From Ornithodoros turicata (lineage: Eukaryota > Arthropoda > Arachnida > Ixodida > Argasidae), in contig NC_088206.1 in the NCBI RefSeq assembly GCF_037126465.1, forward strand, positions 31,498,790 through 31,562,789: a stretch of DNA of 64,000 nt, written 5' to 3'. Position 1 is the first letter of the stretch, and each line of letters opens with the position of its first letter. The notes under the pieces are model-generated. The model searched no databases. It saw only the letters and a program-made list of their open reading frames with translations, and was not told the DNA's origin. Positions 42,264-53,142 of this stretch are shown in pieces. The position numbers and the translations under genes were made by a program.

Positions 42264-43673
42264 TTAAGACTGAAAGATGTCGCGAAGCTGCTTCCTACCA
42301 TAGGTTACGAGACCAGGATAGCATGAGAGTAAAAGCGGCATTTGATAAGCAACCCTCTGGTCCCCATAGGTCGTCCTGGAAAAAGGGATATCCCATTCGT
42401 ACACCGTACGAAAGTTATATGTAGGCGTGGGCTTTCTCGATCTTAATATGTTAAGAAAACTCATGTTATTTGATTTGATGGCATGTTGGTAGGTTACCAT
42501 GAGCTTATATTTGTATAGATCTTGCACTGGGAAAATGTTTAGTTTTAAATAGACACCTTTTAGGTCAGATAACATAGGTAAGTCAACAATACCTCGAATA
42601 GCCTTTTTCTGAATTATTGACAGAGACTGCAAATTAGCCTGTGTAGTAGTTCCCCATATAAGGCAACAGTAGTTCAGATGAGATTGCAGTAACGAATTGT
42701 AGATTATTAGCTTTGCATGCCGAGGCAGGACATAGCGATTTCTGTCGATAATCCCTGCTATTTTGGCAATTTTTGATTTCAAAACGGCTATATGTTCATC
42801 CCAAGTTAAATATTCATTGAAGTATACGCCAAGTAGCGTGATACCATGATCTCGATTGGGTCAGATTTGATTTTTATATCAACATAGGACGGAACCTGCT
42901 TATTTCTGGGTCTAAATACAACAGCTTTCGTTTGAGTTGTATTGATTTTCAGTTTATTCATATCTGTCCATTGACCCAGAGAATCAAGATCGCTGTTTGC
43001 CTTCTTTGCTAAATCAGCAAGATCTGTCCCAGAGAATAACAAGGTGGTGTCGTCTGCGTACATAATTACTTCTGCGTGTTTGCATGAGTCTATAATGTCA
43101 TTAATATAGACATTAAATAAAAGAGGTCCTAAAACACTGCCCTGTGGCACTCCGGAGACGATACTCGACAGGTCAGAGCTTACCGGGCCTAAAGTAACCA
43201 TTTGCTTCCTGCCAGACATGTATGATTTAAATAACTCCCATGGGGTTCCACGGACACCGTAGCTGTATAACTTTCGCAGTAATAATTGATGGTCTAACGT
43301 ATCGAAGGCCTTGCTAAGGTCGATGAATACACCCAAAGTGATGGTCTTGTCCTCGAAATATTGAAGTATTTTTTCCTCGACCCTGAGGAGGGCAAGTTCA
43401 GTTGATCTCAGTTTTCTAAAACCGAACTGGGAATCAGTAAGCAGATTATGTTTTTCCAGAAATGAGGAGAGTTGTTTATGTAAAATATGCTCGAAGTTTC
43501 TTGCAAATATTGGTAGTACCGAGATAGGCCTATAATTAGTCATATAGTTTTTATCGCCCCCTTTAAGAATGGCAACTACCTTGGCTAACTTCATGTTACC
43601 TGGAAATTCACCTCTTGCAATAGCAAGATTGTATATGTGGGAGAGTAGCGGCGCGATAATGTCGGCGACATAT
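42264..43673 (-). pseudogene. CR1-like LINE reverse transcriptase
   Basis: Read leftwards from 43673: LAIARGEFPGNMKLAKVVAI, NYRPISVLPIFARNFEHILH, SQFGFRKLRSTELALL, LGVFIDLSKAFDTLDHQLLL (first catalytic Asp), SGVPQGSVLGPLLFNVYIND and EVIMYADDTTLLFSG (catalytic Asp pair), then WTDMNKLKINTTQTKAVVF. The thumb follows in 42264-42782 (HLNYCCLIWGTTTQANLQSL, IIQKKAIRGIV). A frame change near 42800 separates the two parts. The frame at 42806-43798 runs on into the LTR at its N-terminal side, so the start there is artificial. Confidence 0.92.
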
Positions 43674-43979
43674 TGCCACGAATCATCTTCGAGAAACTTC
43701 CAAGGCAAGCACGAAACGGTACATCTTATCCCGGCGCATGCTGAAGAAGAAGAAGCAAGAAGCTTCCAGACACATCGCCTGCTCTCTGGCAAACGCACGT
43801 GCTGTTTCTAGACTTTTCGGCGCGACGCTTAAATGCTTGTGCGCTCCAGGCTGGAGCATTCATGCTTTGGACTTAGTTGTGTTCAGAGAGCTATCACTCT
43901 TGTGTTTTTGCTATCAAGTAGTTTAATAAACCGTTTGCTGTTTATTCGACGACTCGCCGGCCCATTTCGCTTCCTGACA
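43674..43979 (+). repeat. 5' LTR of the deleted LTR element
   Basis: TGCCACGAATC...CTTCCTGACA. It includes a ttaataaacc polyadenylation-type signal near 43922. TTTCTGGAGGAGGTGCGGGG directly follows, a primer-site region common in one set of Ty3/gypsy elements. Confidence 0.9.
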
Positions 43980-44650
43980 TTTCTGGAGGAGGTGCGGGGC
44001 AATCCCTGCTCAATGGCCTGGAAGAACAGAAACGACTTAGTCGAAGACAGCGTGGTGTACCTTCGGAATTCAGGCCATTGGAACCCCCACCCTGCAAGAA
44101 GATGAATACGAGAGCCACCATCGGCAGCGCGGCGCGGCAACAGCTGGGCGCATTCGCGACCCGCCCAACCTGCACCACTCAGCTACCAGCCACACGCACA
44201 AGGAACTCGCAAGACAGACGTACGGCGAACGTCAGACTTGAGGCCGCTCTGCAACCACTGTGAAGAAGCCACCCGGGTCTACCGCATTTTCCCGTACCGA
44301 CGACTGGGTCTACCCGGAATTTCACCTGACGCCTCCCGCCTTCGGCGCGTAGTCACCCCGCAGCAACTGAAGACTCTCTACGGCAGCAGCATGCTTCTGC
44401 TGACTCACGACGCGACCAGTCTCCGAGCTCGACGAACAGCAATACAGACTGACGCGACGCTCGAAACCTTGCGAGTGACCTGCAAATACTCAATCACGAC
44501 CACAAGACAACTGCATTAATCGATAACGGCGCCGACGACAATGTTAAGGACGACGACGTTGGCTACGAGGCTTCGCAGGGTGCAAACAAAATGCGATGAG
44601 CCGACACAGGTTCTGGCATCGGGGCGATGCCACGTCTACGGAGGAGGCAA
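43980..44650 (+). pseudogene. short internal region of the LTR element
   Basis: Frames here give a basic, gag-like stretch (DLRPLCNHCEEATRVYRIFP, with C-x2-C) and a tail LYGSSMLLLTHDATSLRARR. No protease, RT or integrase is present, so the copy depends on enzymes from a relative. The stretch before 44651 (ggaggaggcaa) may be the polypurine tract. Confidence 0.6.
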
Positions 44651-44845
44651 TGCCACGAATCATCTTCGAGAAACTTCCAGGGCAAGCACGAAACGGTACA
44701 TCTTATCCCGACGCATGCTGAAGAAGAAGAAGAAGCTTCCAGACCACTGATCTCGATTGTAAAAGGCTGGATCGCGGATAGGGAGCGCGAGCGTGAAGAA
44801 ACCGGCCGCCATCTTACGGTATCCACAACAGTCGCCGCAGCGATC

Positions 44846-44914
44846 ATGGCAACTTCTTGCAATTACGGTCGTACCAACCGTACTGGCAAGGTTACAGGGC
44901 CTAAATTTATACAG
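44846..44914 (+). CDS. possible first exon in the 4-kb TIR element
   Basis: An ATG in good context opens MATSCNYGRTNRTGKVTGPK, then FIQ, and is followed at once by a strong donor (CAG|GTGAGT). It lies about 100 bp inside the left TIR, where a transposase gene would start. A single Cys and a short length make any THAP or other finger assignment unsafe. Confidence 0.4.
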
Positions 44915-46280
44915 GTGAGTCACTCTTTATCGAGGAATAAATAGGCGTTCATTCTGTATATTTAGTTGACCATTATGAAGTGTTTTTTTGCCCAAAACGA
45001 GCACTGGATGCAGGTTGCTTGATCGCTCTTCCGACGTTCAATCGAGCACGCTTGCATTTTACCCGGCGGCAAATACAGTTTGAGTGCATAATATGCTTGA
45101 AAGAACACGTTACACTACACAGGTAGTGTTGTCATCAATATATGTGCGAGCACTCGAGCGCTTTTTTGCATGCATTGCTAGCATGGTACACGGTGTTCTC
45201 TGCGGAAGCAAGTGCCACATTCATTTCTTTGAATTACCTTCACGCACAAGTTCGGTATTACGTCATAATGAGACCACGATTGTCACCTTTTTTCATGTAT
45301 TGGTATTGTTTTGTGCCTTGGTTCGATTTGTGACAAAGAATCCTACGTAACGGTGGTGCGGCGCGACTTGAATAACGCCTTTGTATGAGCTGTATCGTCA
45401 GCTTGTTACGATAGTAATAATTTGTAGCGTGTCGTGCTATTTGAAGCAGTTTTTAAGGCAAAAGCGATCTCTCAATACAGGTTTCGTCATGAGGGCTACC
45501 CAGTGAATAATCTGTGTAGTGTGATACGGCTGGGTGTACAGGTAAATATCACGTTCCTCATCCACTGGTTTCTACTTTACAGGAAGGAACAACCTCAGTG
45601 CAGTTAGCCTCTCTGTTTTGCATATTTTCTTACATGTTCACATCAGAAACACACCTTACGCTTTAGGCTCCTTCACCCAGCAATATAATAATTAGAGATT
45701 ATAATTCTTTCTAGAAGAGTTCCCCATATTCTTTTTAGAATAGTTTTTAATCTTTTTAATTTTTAGAAGATACAGGGATTGTAAACCATATTTTAAACTG
45801 ATGTTTTAACATTTGTCCAATGCATTTATTAAACAACATATTCATTTTTAACTGGTTGCACCCAAACCAATGTTCTGATGTATTATTTCCTTTGTTGTCG
45901 ATGCACCATAAAAATTGGAATAATCATCATCAATGCAGGTTACTTCACAGCTGCCTCGACATACTCAAGAAATGGGTGCAGAACCTGCGTAATGCCCACA
46001 AACTTTGATTACCACAGCACCTCCAAAAAGTATGTGTCACATGGGATTTTTAAATGTATTCACAGTATATAATACCTTGTATTAACTGTTGTAGATCTAA
46101 GCCGTCTCTACAGTACACTCTCAGAAATTAAAACCGTGAGAACCGTGATAATTGTTTCAGTTAATAGGCATGCACATATATGAGAAGAAAATTATTTCTT
46201 GAGAATGCACTTCTCTGGCTACTGGTGTTGTTTACATCTACTGTTGATCACATTCATTTATCACATATTATATTCTTATA
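44915..46280 (+). other. interior of the 4-kb TIR element, left
   Basis: AT-rich, with possible mini-exons flanked by splice-like signals (for example an acceptor ctctcaatacag near 45480 and a donor CAG|GTAAAT near 45541). No domain was recognised. Confidence 0.3.
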
Positions 46281-47049
46281 CAGGGTGTTTCAGTTAAATC
46301 CCCGGGCTAAATAATTCGCGAACCGGTGCACCAATCGAATAACTTTCTTTTTTACAAGTATCTGTCCAATACCGCCTACAAGATGCGCACCGCGTGAATG
46401 AGCGGGAGGCGCTCATTATTTAAATAAAAATGCAAATGAGTTTCGTAAAAAAGCGTAACTTCTAAAGCAGGGCGCTGTCGGTATTAAAATGGGTACTACC
46501 CCTTTTGGGACCTTCAGTGGACACCTTTCAGAGAAAAATCTGCCACCGAAGCGGGTCATTTGTTGCAGTAATTAATTGGTTTCGGTATACGTATTTTTGT
46601 CGCGGCTGGTCGCGGCGAAGCGCAAAAAGACGCTCTTTCACTCCCTTATCCATCAATGAATTACGTCCTTACACCAATGAATTACACCAATGAATTACGT
46701 CCTTTTGCGCTTCGCCGCGACCAACCGCGACAAAAATACGTAAACCGAAACCAATTAATTACTGCAACAAATGACCCGCTTCGGTGGCAGATTTTTCTCT
46801 GAAAGGTGTCCACTGAAGGTCCCAAAAGGGGTAGTACCCATTTTAATACCGACAGCGCCCTGCTTTAGAAGTTACGCTTTTTTACGAAACTCATTTGCAT
46901 TTTTATTTAAATAATGAGCGCCTCCCGCTCATTCACGAGGTGCGCATCTTGTAGGCGGTATTGGACAGATACTTGTAAAAAAGAAAGTTATTCGATTGGT
47001 GCACCGGTTCGCGAATTATTTAGCCCGGGGATTTAACTGAAACACCCTG
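46281..47049. mobile_element. near-perfect 769-bp palindromic MITE (CAGGGTGTTTCAG)
   Basis: TA-flanked. The arms of about 350 bp (46281-46630 and 46700-47049) differ at only about four positions by eye. The loop of about 70 bp has repeats of caatgaattac. The ends are CAGGGTGTTTCAGTTAAATC. No coding content. A transcript would fold into a long double-stranded hairpin. Confidence 0.96.
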
Positions 47050-48724
47050 TATATATTATTATATTAACACATATTTGATCACATTAAATTCAAAATTCAT
47101 CATATAAGGAAATACCAGGAGGGAAGTTGCTATTCATTGCTCATTCTAACCTAAAATTGAGTGCTACATATTTAGAAGGAGTACCTGTCCATTGTCATTC
47201 CTAAAATATATATTGTAGCAAGGTCATAAAACAATAAATGTACTCTTTTGTGACCTCCCTGCACGTTCATTGTATCCTGAAATGCATAAGTGCAAGAAAT
47301 AACTTGAATAAACTTGATGTTGTATAAACTTGATATAAAATGTTGAATAATATAATGTATGATATAAAATGTTGAATAAACTTGAACTTGTATATTCTCT
47401 TTACTCACCATCAGTGACCTTCTTTACAAAAGCATATCGTGTTAGATTTTTTTTTGTTTACGTTTGACAGACGGGGTACACGAGGGCCAAAATGAGAAAA
47501 TCATAACTGTTCCAAGCTCCAAATCGTCCTGCTGCAATTATTCTGTTGCAGACCATACGTGTGTAGTGCAAGAAGGCCCTTGCACATCAAAATGTAAGAT
47601 GGGAGTCACAGTTAATGCAAAGTGGTTCCTATGAGAGACTTCGATGCTGAACAAAATTGTGCAAACTGCGGAAGGTGCCATAGAAGATATTCAGAAAGCG
47701 TGTCTGGTCTCACAACGGTGCTACGACGCTCTCTTTTAGATGACGATGATACTCATTGGAGTTTCAGATGTGCAGCTGCATTTTTTCGAACGTGCTCCAC
47801 ATAACAAGCATGACAAAGTCAGCACTGGATAGCAGGCCCCCGTTCCTAAGCAGCTTTGCTCACGCTGCAGTTGTATTCAGCAAAAGCATGTGAGTACTCG
47901 AGAAGGACATTCAGTTTGGCACAACCGCGCCTGCAAATAATCAGAACAAATGAAGGAAGAAACAAACAAACATAGAAGGGCTGTACTTCAAAAAGAGGTA
48001 AATCTTGTGTCTCAAGGAGGTGTTCCCACTTTCTAAGTAACTTAATTGATTAAGCTTACATCACTACCTGATTAACTGTCCTAACGAGTGTGATCTAATT
48101 GCGTGAAGTAATTATTTGGGCTGCTTCGGTGTGTCCATATTTGCGAGGCAAAGCACCGCAGTCGTTCACTAAAAGACACTTTCTGCGGCGGTGCTTGATA
48201 TAAATCATACGAAACCGATACACGGCTAAAACAACGGCTGTGATTCTACAGAACGATCTCTTTCTGCCATGCGAGTATATCCTTTCCCGGACCGTTCTTT
48301 ATGGAACAATTTTTGTCCAGAACGCAGCACGGGATATTACATACATGGTGGTTGTTAACCTCACATCGTTTCTTGTTGAAATATTGGCTGGGAAACGTAC
48401 TGTAGTACAATCCCCAGCGCTACACTGCTGTGACGGTCTAGTTTCGGAATGCAAAACATAACGTAATTAAGAATCGAACGGCAGGACACCTGTGAAACAC
48501 TGTTAGGATACATCAGTATACTGGCACCTTACAAAATTGTGTGATGACAAGCAACGATCAACGCCTGCTGCGCTATAAATACTCACAATCTCCGTTGCCT
48601 CCCATTGTTTTCTATGGGCGCACACTGCGCTTTAGGGCCTCCCAACATGGCGGCCCGAATGCACGCCTCTCCCACGCGAGCCCCTCTCCCATGCGCCATC
48701 CAGCCTTTATAGATAGAGATCAGT
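47050..48724 (+). other. interior of the 4-kb TIR element, right
   Basis: A candidate terminal exon with acceptor tttacgtttgacag (about 47470-47637) reads SSKSSCCNYSVADHTCVVQE and CTSKCKMGVTVNAKWFL before a stop. It is cysteine-rich, but I do not recognise it. The remainder shows no coding signal. Confidence 0.3.
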
Positions 48725-48945
48725 GTTCCAGACACATCGCCTGCTCTCTGGCAAACGCACGTGATGTTTCTAGACTTTTCGGCGCGACGCTTAAATGCTT
48801 GTGCGCTCCAGGCTGGAGCATTCATGCTTTGGACTTAGTTGTGTTCAGAGAGCTATCCCTTTTGTGTTTTTGCTACCAAGTAGTTTAATAAACCGTTTGC
48901 TGTTTGTTCGACGACTCGCCGGCCCATTTCGCTTCGTGACAATAT

Positions 48946-49622
48946 TTTATTGGTATAATCTGAAGTCCAAACGCGTCCGTACTCCTGGAGTTTTTCATGT
49001 TTAGCAAGGTTGAATCTACTTCACCAGGGCATGTAGGTGATAGGAAAAATGAGCTCGAGCAAATATTAGGTTGCGGTGTTGGTCTGCTTTGTTCGTTAGA
49101 GGTACTTCCAACACTGCAGAAAAAGGTATTAGACTTATCAGCTAGTTGCTTTCCGTTTATAGTCCGTCCGTCGATGTTCATCTCCAGAGTACCATCGCCT
49201 CTGGGTGTGCGATTCATGACCTCATTAAGATTTCTCCAGATTATACGCGAGTCACGTCCGGTGTTGGTATTAAATAGGGTGTGATAATATTCTGATTTAG
49301 GTTGTCTCATTTCCTTGTTTACAACATTTCGATACCGCTTGAACGCTTTGTAATCAGCCGGAAGCCGACTACGTAGAAAATCACTGTAAAGTTTGTTGCG
49401 TTTCCGCAACATGCGTAGGTGTGCTCTCGTAATCCACGGCTTACGCGAACGTTTATTTTGCATCCTCGTGCAGTATGGAAAGTTATCGTTGTAGAGCTTA
49501 ATAATCACGTCAAGAAACTTGTCGTATACAAGAGAGGCTTTTGCTCGTATATGCGCGCAATATATACATTGAACAATCCGCATGTCACAGTCACTTTCAG
49601 TCCGAAACACAGTCCGAAACAC
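48946..49622 (-). pseudogene. CR1-like LINE, segment between endonuclease and RT
   Basis: The open frame reads KPWITRAHLRMLRKRNKLYS, YKAFKRYRNVVNKEMRQPKS, then SRIIWRNLNEVMNR, a conserved linker of CR1/Jockey-type ORF2. It ends at GLQIIPIK by the LTR insertion site, after which the RT continues at 43673. The N-terminal edge near 49622 is not the native start. Confidence 0.85.
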
Positions 49623-49859
49623 AGTTATTCTGAAGCCACGATAGACGCTGCATATGATGCTTTTCTAAACAAATAAATTTAGTAATACCTATAAAGCTCA
49701 CTTTCTGTGCAAGGCCAGAAAAAAAAAATCCAGTACAATCAGAAAGCCCTGGATTACTTCTTCCCATATCCAGAAGATGCCTGATAGAGAGATTGCCTGT
49801 ATAAGAAGTTTTTGAAAACACGCTCGATCCCTTTATTACCAAGTTTTCTATAATAACGG

Positions 49860-51274
49860 ACTTTCAGTACGGCTTTCGTAAGGGGCGCTCCACGGAGCTC
49901 GCACTTCTCAAACAAAAAGAAATTGTATTAAATGACCTGGAGAATAAAAAAATTACATTAGCAGTTTACGTTGATTTTCGAAAGGCCTTTGATTCATTAA
50001 ATCATATAGTCCTGTTGCAGAAACTATATCGTTATGGCATACGTGGAGTACCTCGTTCCCTATTGAAATCATATCTCGCTTTTGGACCAACATTCAGTAG
50101 AGATCGATAGTAAATTATCTTCTCCCCTTCATGTATCTTCTGGTGTACCTCAGGGCAGCATTCTTGGGCCTCTCCTGTTTACATAAATGATATTGTTAAG
50201 GTTAGCTCCAACGTCCACTATGTCATCTATGCTGACGATGCCAGCCGTTTTTTACGGGTACAGATCCCAATGAAATCGTTCATAGGGCCAACGGAGTGCT
50301 TTTATCTTTAGCTACACTCTTAAAAATGAACTTCACCGCATAGCACGCTCCTAGCCAACCATCATCTCGAATGATATCGTTATCTGCCCTGATTTGTTGA
50401 AAGCGGGAGGCGTACGCCTTTTTTGTGACACTTATGCTGTTCATAATTGTCACAAAAAAGGCATACGCCTGCCGTTTTCAACAAATCAGGGCAGATAACG
50501 ATATCATTCGAGATGATGGTTGGCTAGGAGCGGGCTATGCGGTGAAGTTCATTTTTAAAAGTGTAACTTGACCAACAATAATTGCTTGCAAATAAATAGC
50601 AAGAAAACGAAAACTGTACTTTTTCGACCAAAAAAAAAAAAAAGAAGCAAATTTCATTGAACGTTCCTTTGAAAATAGGAAACTCAGAAATTGAAATCGT
50701 AAATGGCATTAAAATACTTGGTGTGCATTTCTCGTGTCATATGAGCTGGGACGTGCACGTCAGCGAACTTTCCATTAAGCTATCCCCAGTATCTGGGATT
50801 TTATGGAAGTTTAGGTCTACACTTCCAACTCTTGTCAAACAAAAATTATATAACGCTCTTTTTTTCTCTCATCTTTGTTATGGTCATTTAGTGTGGGGAA
50901 CCACAACTAAAACTAATAACGATATATTGTCTAGAATTCAAAAGAAGGCGATACGCGCTATTTCCAATGAAACCTTCCTGGCACACTCAGGGCCGCTGTT
51001 ACGACGACTAGGCATTGTATCAGTTAAATACTTCTACGAATATAGGGCCATTACCCTGCTAAGACTCTCTGATGATCAACTTCTTCGTCAACTATACACT
51101 ATGTCACAAATGGAGAAAAATACTAAGGCTCTTCAAACCCGTGCCAGGGAAGCCTGCAAGGTACCCCGTTGCCGAACACAATATGGGTCGCACATGCTAC
51201 GCCTCCAGCTGCCGTTCCTCCTAAACAAGCATGAGGAAATCTTTGTAAAACCAGGACTTCAAAAACATCACTAA
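49860..51274 (+). pseudogene. CR1-like reverse transcriptase and C-terminus
   Basis: FQYGFRKGRSTELALLKQKE, then LAVYVDFRKAFDSLNHIVLL (catalytic Asp), SSGVPQGSILGPLLF (followed by a stop and frame change) and YVIYADDASRFF (catalytic pair). The MITE comes next, then CLQINSKKTKTVLFRPKK and the long open C-terminal frame 50657-51274 (GIKILGVHFSCHMSWDVHVS, LCYGHLVWGTTTKTNNDILS). An A-run at 50631-50645 expands the Lys stretch. The frame breaks at about 50090, 50190 and the MITE kill it. Confidence 0.9.
50315..50563. mobile_element. hairpin MITE copy 5
   Basis: TA-flanked, 249 bp, CACTCTTAAAA ends, palindromic. It sits inside the RT coding sequence of the plus-strand CR1-like LINE. Confidence 0.95.
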
Positions 51275-51834
51275 CAGGCGTCTCCGGTTGTACTGGGTTG
51301 AAAACATGCAAGCATAAACCGTTACGATGTCATGGTATTTTTGGCCATAATTAAATTCCAATTTAATTAATTAAATTCTAAAAATTGTAGTAAATTTTGT
51401 GTGACTTTTCCTTTACAAAGTGACCTGTATTGAGTACTTCTGTTTTATCATTTTTTCTTTTCACTGTTCTTCTGTTTCTACATACTACAGAAAGTGTAGG
51501 TACTGCAGTAAATTTTGCATGTTTTGTTTTTCCTTTACTTAGTGAGCTGCATTGAGTGGTTTTATTTTATAATTTTTCTTTTCACTATTCTCCTGTGCCA
51601 TATTTCTACTTATTACAGAAAGTTTATGGGTATGAGAATATGTAGCGTAGGCTATTGTGTGTTTGATTCTTGTGCGTTATTTGTCTTTACTGTGTACTTC
51701 TGCGTCTTAATTATGGTGCTGCCTAGTGTCAGTGCAGCCCCCGGATGCCCTCAAGCTACCTTGTTGTAGCTTTGTTTCCGGGGCCACCGCCATCTTTTGT
51801 TAGATGGAAACGGAAACAATAAAAAAAATTCTAG

Positions 51835-52436
51835 CGCGAATATAGCTTGGAGAATCACAACTATTCAAGCAGCGTCCGCGTGCCTTGCCCACTACATCAT
51901 GCGATGTTGTCTCGTTCGATGCCATTTCTTCCTGTCATACGTTTGACACAAATGAAATATGAAATTAAAAAAAACTACAGACACTCAGCCCAAAATGTGA
52001 CAACTTACATTTGTAGACGGTGCATGATGTGAGACCATGAGACGCCAGACGGCAAAGTGACCATTAACGAAGCGAAAGAAAAGACGCTTTGCACCCGGAA
52101 CCATGCACGTGTTCTCCGAAGGCAGGGCCCGTATAACCACTCAAAAACAATACGCGTCAATATAGGCGTAAAGGGCTAATACTCCAACGCAGAGCCTCAG
52201 TTTATTCGTCAAGACGAAATCTTATGCGTCAGGATATAAGAGTAAATCATGTTCCCCGTGCCATTTACGCATGAAACTCCGCCCTTTACGCTTACAGCGG
52301 GCGCGTTTACGTGTACTACGAATAAAACAGAGCTTGACGGATACGGCATCATCAGCCATTTTGTCTAAATTTACGCTTAGTAAGGGTAAGATTGGACGTA
52401 AGCGTAAATTTATCCGTTTCGTTTCTGAGAGTGTAG
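51835..52436. repeat. interspersed repeat shared with 7741-8378
   Basis: Second, better-defined copy. The right end cgtttctgagagtgtag (near 52436) is complementary to a CTCTCAGAAACG terminus of the CACTCT type. The left end lies near the CR1 3' end. Non-coding. Confidence 0.7.
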
Positions 52437-52439
52437 AGG

Positions 52440-52770
52440 GGGAAACCCAGTTTCCGCCCAAACGATCCGTTGTTGCGGCGCCTGGAGGCTCTTAGGAGCG
52501 GGTTGTACAACCCTATGTGAAGGCTTCTCCTGAGACTTTCGTGTACCCAGTGCCTTAGGTTGATTGCGACGCTTTGTTAGCCTTTGCCTTTCGGTAGCTG
52601 CTATTGGAGCGAGAGCGATCCCTGGCGATGTGCCGTTGCAACTTGAGGGATGGGCAGTCCCTTGAGGTGCGACATGACGCCCTTTGCAGTTTATGCAAGT
52701 AGGTTCGGGTTCAGGGCACATCGGGCTCTCGTGGAAGGACCCGCAGTTACCCAAGCAGCCATAGGCGCCG
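52440..52770 (-). pseudogene. LINE ORF1 fragment with zinc knuckles
   Basis: The minus-strand frame gives GCLGNCGSFHESPMCPEPEP, then TCINCKGRHVAPQGTAHPSS, two cysteine knuckles of the Gag-like ORF1 protein of I/Jockey-type LINEs, followed by a basic tail (RQRLTKRRNQPKALGTRKSQ). The frame continues rightwards only into low-complexity poly-Pro (poly-G on the plus strand) and is not native there. The rest of ORF1 lies at 54777-55588, beyond inserted sequence. Confidence 0.75.
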
Positions 52771-52775
52771 ACTGC

Positions 52776-52795
52776 GGGGGGGGGGGGGGGGGGGC
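52776..52795 (+). repeat. poly-G tract
   Basis: About twenty G's. A matching poly-C run lies at 53513-53529, with related flanking sequence (cccggaa/ttccggg-type) on both sides. Together they may mark the ends of an insertion of about 0.8 kb. Confidence 0.8.
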
Positions 52796-53069
52796 TTGCC
52801 CCCCCGGAACATGAACTAGGGGGGCGCCGCCTCCCCCGGGAAGTCCCGCTAAGAGACTGACACCAAACCTTGGGGCTCGGCGCGCCCGGGTCAAAAGAGC
52901 GAAGAGGTACCAACCCAAAAATGCATCTTGAAATTTGTATAATATGTATCCGCCCACCATACTCATTATCACAGTAGGTGAGGCGAAGAAACACAGAGGA
53001 TGACACAACACCTAGCCTGAATTTCGCCCAAAGCAATCAGATCAATGAAACGAAGCAGTCAAAAAGGTA

Positions 53070-53142
53070 CCAGCAGCTGCCAGTGAGGTGTAACGGTAAC
53101 GCATATTCGTTGGGAGCGGGTTCAACTCCCGCTGCTCCATTT
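53070..53142 (+). tRNA. tRNA-like polymerase III promoter (partial)
   Basis: A-box-like TGAGGTGTAACGG and a perfect T arm GCGGG TTCAACT CCCGC followed by TGCTCCA. The 5' acceptor half does not pair with TGCTCCA, and the anticodon stem is poor. I call it a tRNA-derived SINE head or decayed tRNA. Confidence 0.5.

Larger units (their letters stand above)
44745..48725 (+). mobile_element. 4.0-kb TIR element with 8-bp target duplication
   Basis: TTCCAGAC lies on both sides (44737-44744 and 48726-48733), and the interrupted LTR gives independent proof. The ends are CACTGATCTCGATTGTAAAAGG and the complement of CACTGATCTCTATCTATAAAGG, continuing GCTGGAT in both; GGCCGCCAT also recurs subterminally. 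8-bp duplications fit hAT or P superfamilies; the CACTGATC ends do not clearly match either. It contains a nested palindrome and possible small exons but no recognised transposase. Confidence 0.88.
43674..48941 (+). mobile_element. internally deleted LTR retrotransposon with a split 3' LTR
   Basis: The 5' LTR is 43674-43979 (306 bp, TGCCACG...GTTCCTGACA type ends). The internal part is only 671 bp (43980-44650). The 3' LTR starts at 44651 and is cut at 44744 by a 4-kb DNA transposon. It resumes at 48726 and ends at 48941. ATAT duplicates lie at 43670-43673 and 48942-48945. The gap in the LINE protein confirms the insertion. Confidence 0.92.
41931..49850 (-). mobile_element. CR1-like LINE (no RNase H), split by an LTR element
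   Basis: The minus-strand 3' end is the pentanucleotide tail (CAAAT)n on the plus strand (41931-41957). Coding matter runs 42264-43673, is interrupted by the LTR element (43674-48941), and resumes at 48946-49622. ORF2 ends after RT with no RNase H, as in CR1, L2 and Jockey types. The far right end near 49850 meets a plus-strand relative. Confidence 0.9.
49851..51830 (+). mobile_element. second CR1-like LINE, plus strand, cut by a MITE
   Basis: 5'-truncated at about 49850 inside RT. It runs to a stop at 51274 and an A-rich 3' end near 51820 (aacaataaaaaaaattc). A hairpin MITE lies at 50315-50563. It is related to but distinct from the minus-strand LINE at 41.9-49.8 kb. Confidence 0.88.

Noticed and set aside
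42806..43798. Start of the CR1-like frame at 43798
   Set aside because: The first ~40 residues come from the 5' LTR of the inserted element. LINE similarity begins at 43673.
29234..50563. A CRISPR-like array from the repeated ~250-bp hairpin
   Set aside because: The copies are dispersed over 20 kb, each is TA-flanked, and they are palindromic MITEs in a eukaryotic genome.
52410..53036. A single 208-aa protein with a poly-Pro linker
   Set aside because: The poly-Pro is the poly-G tract on the other strand. Only the knuckle part (52440-52770) is LINE ORF1.
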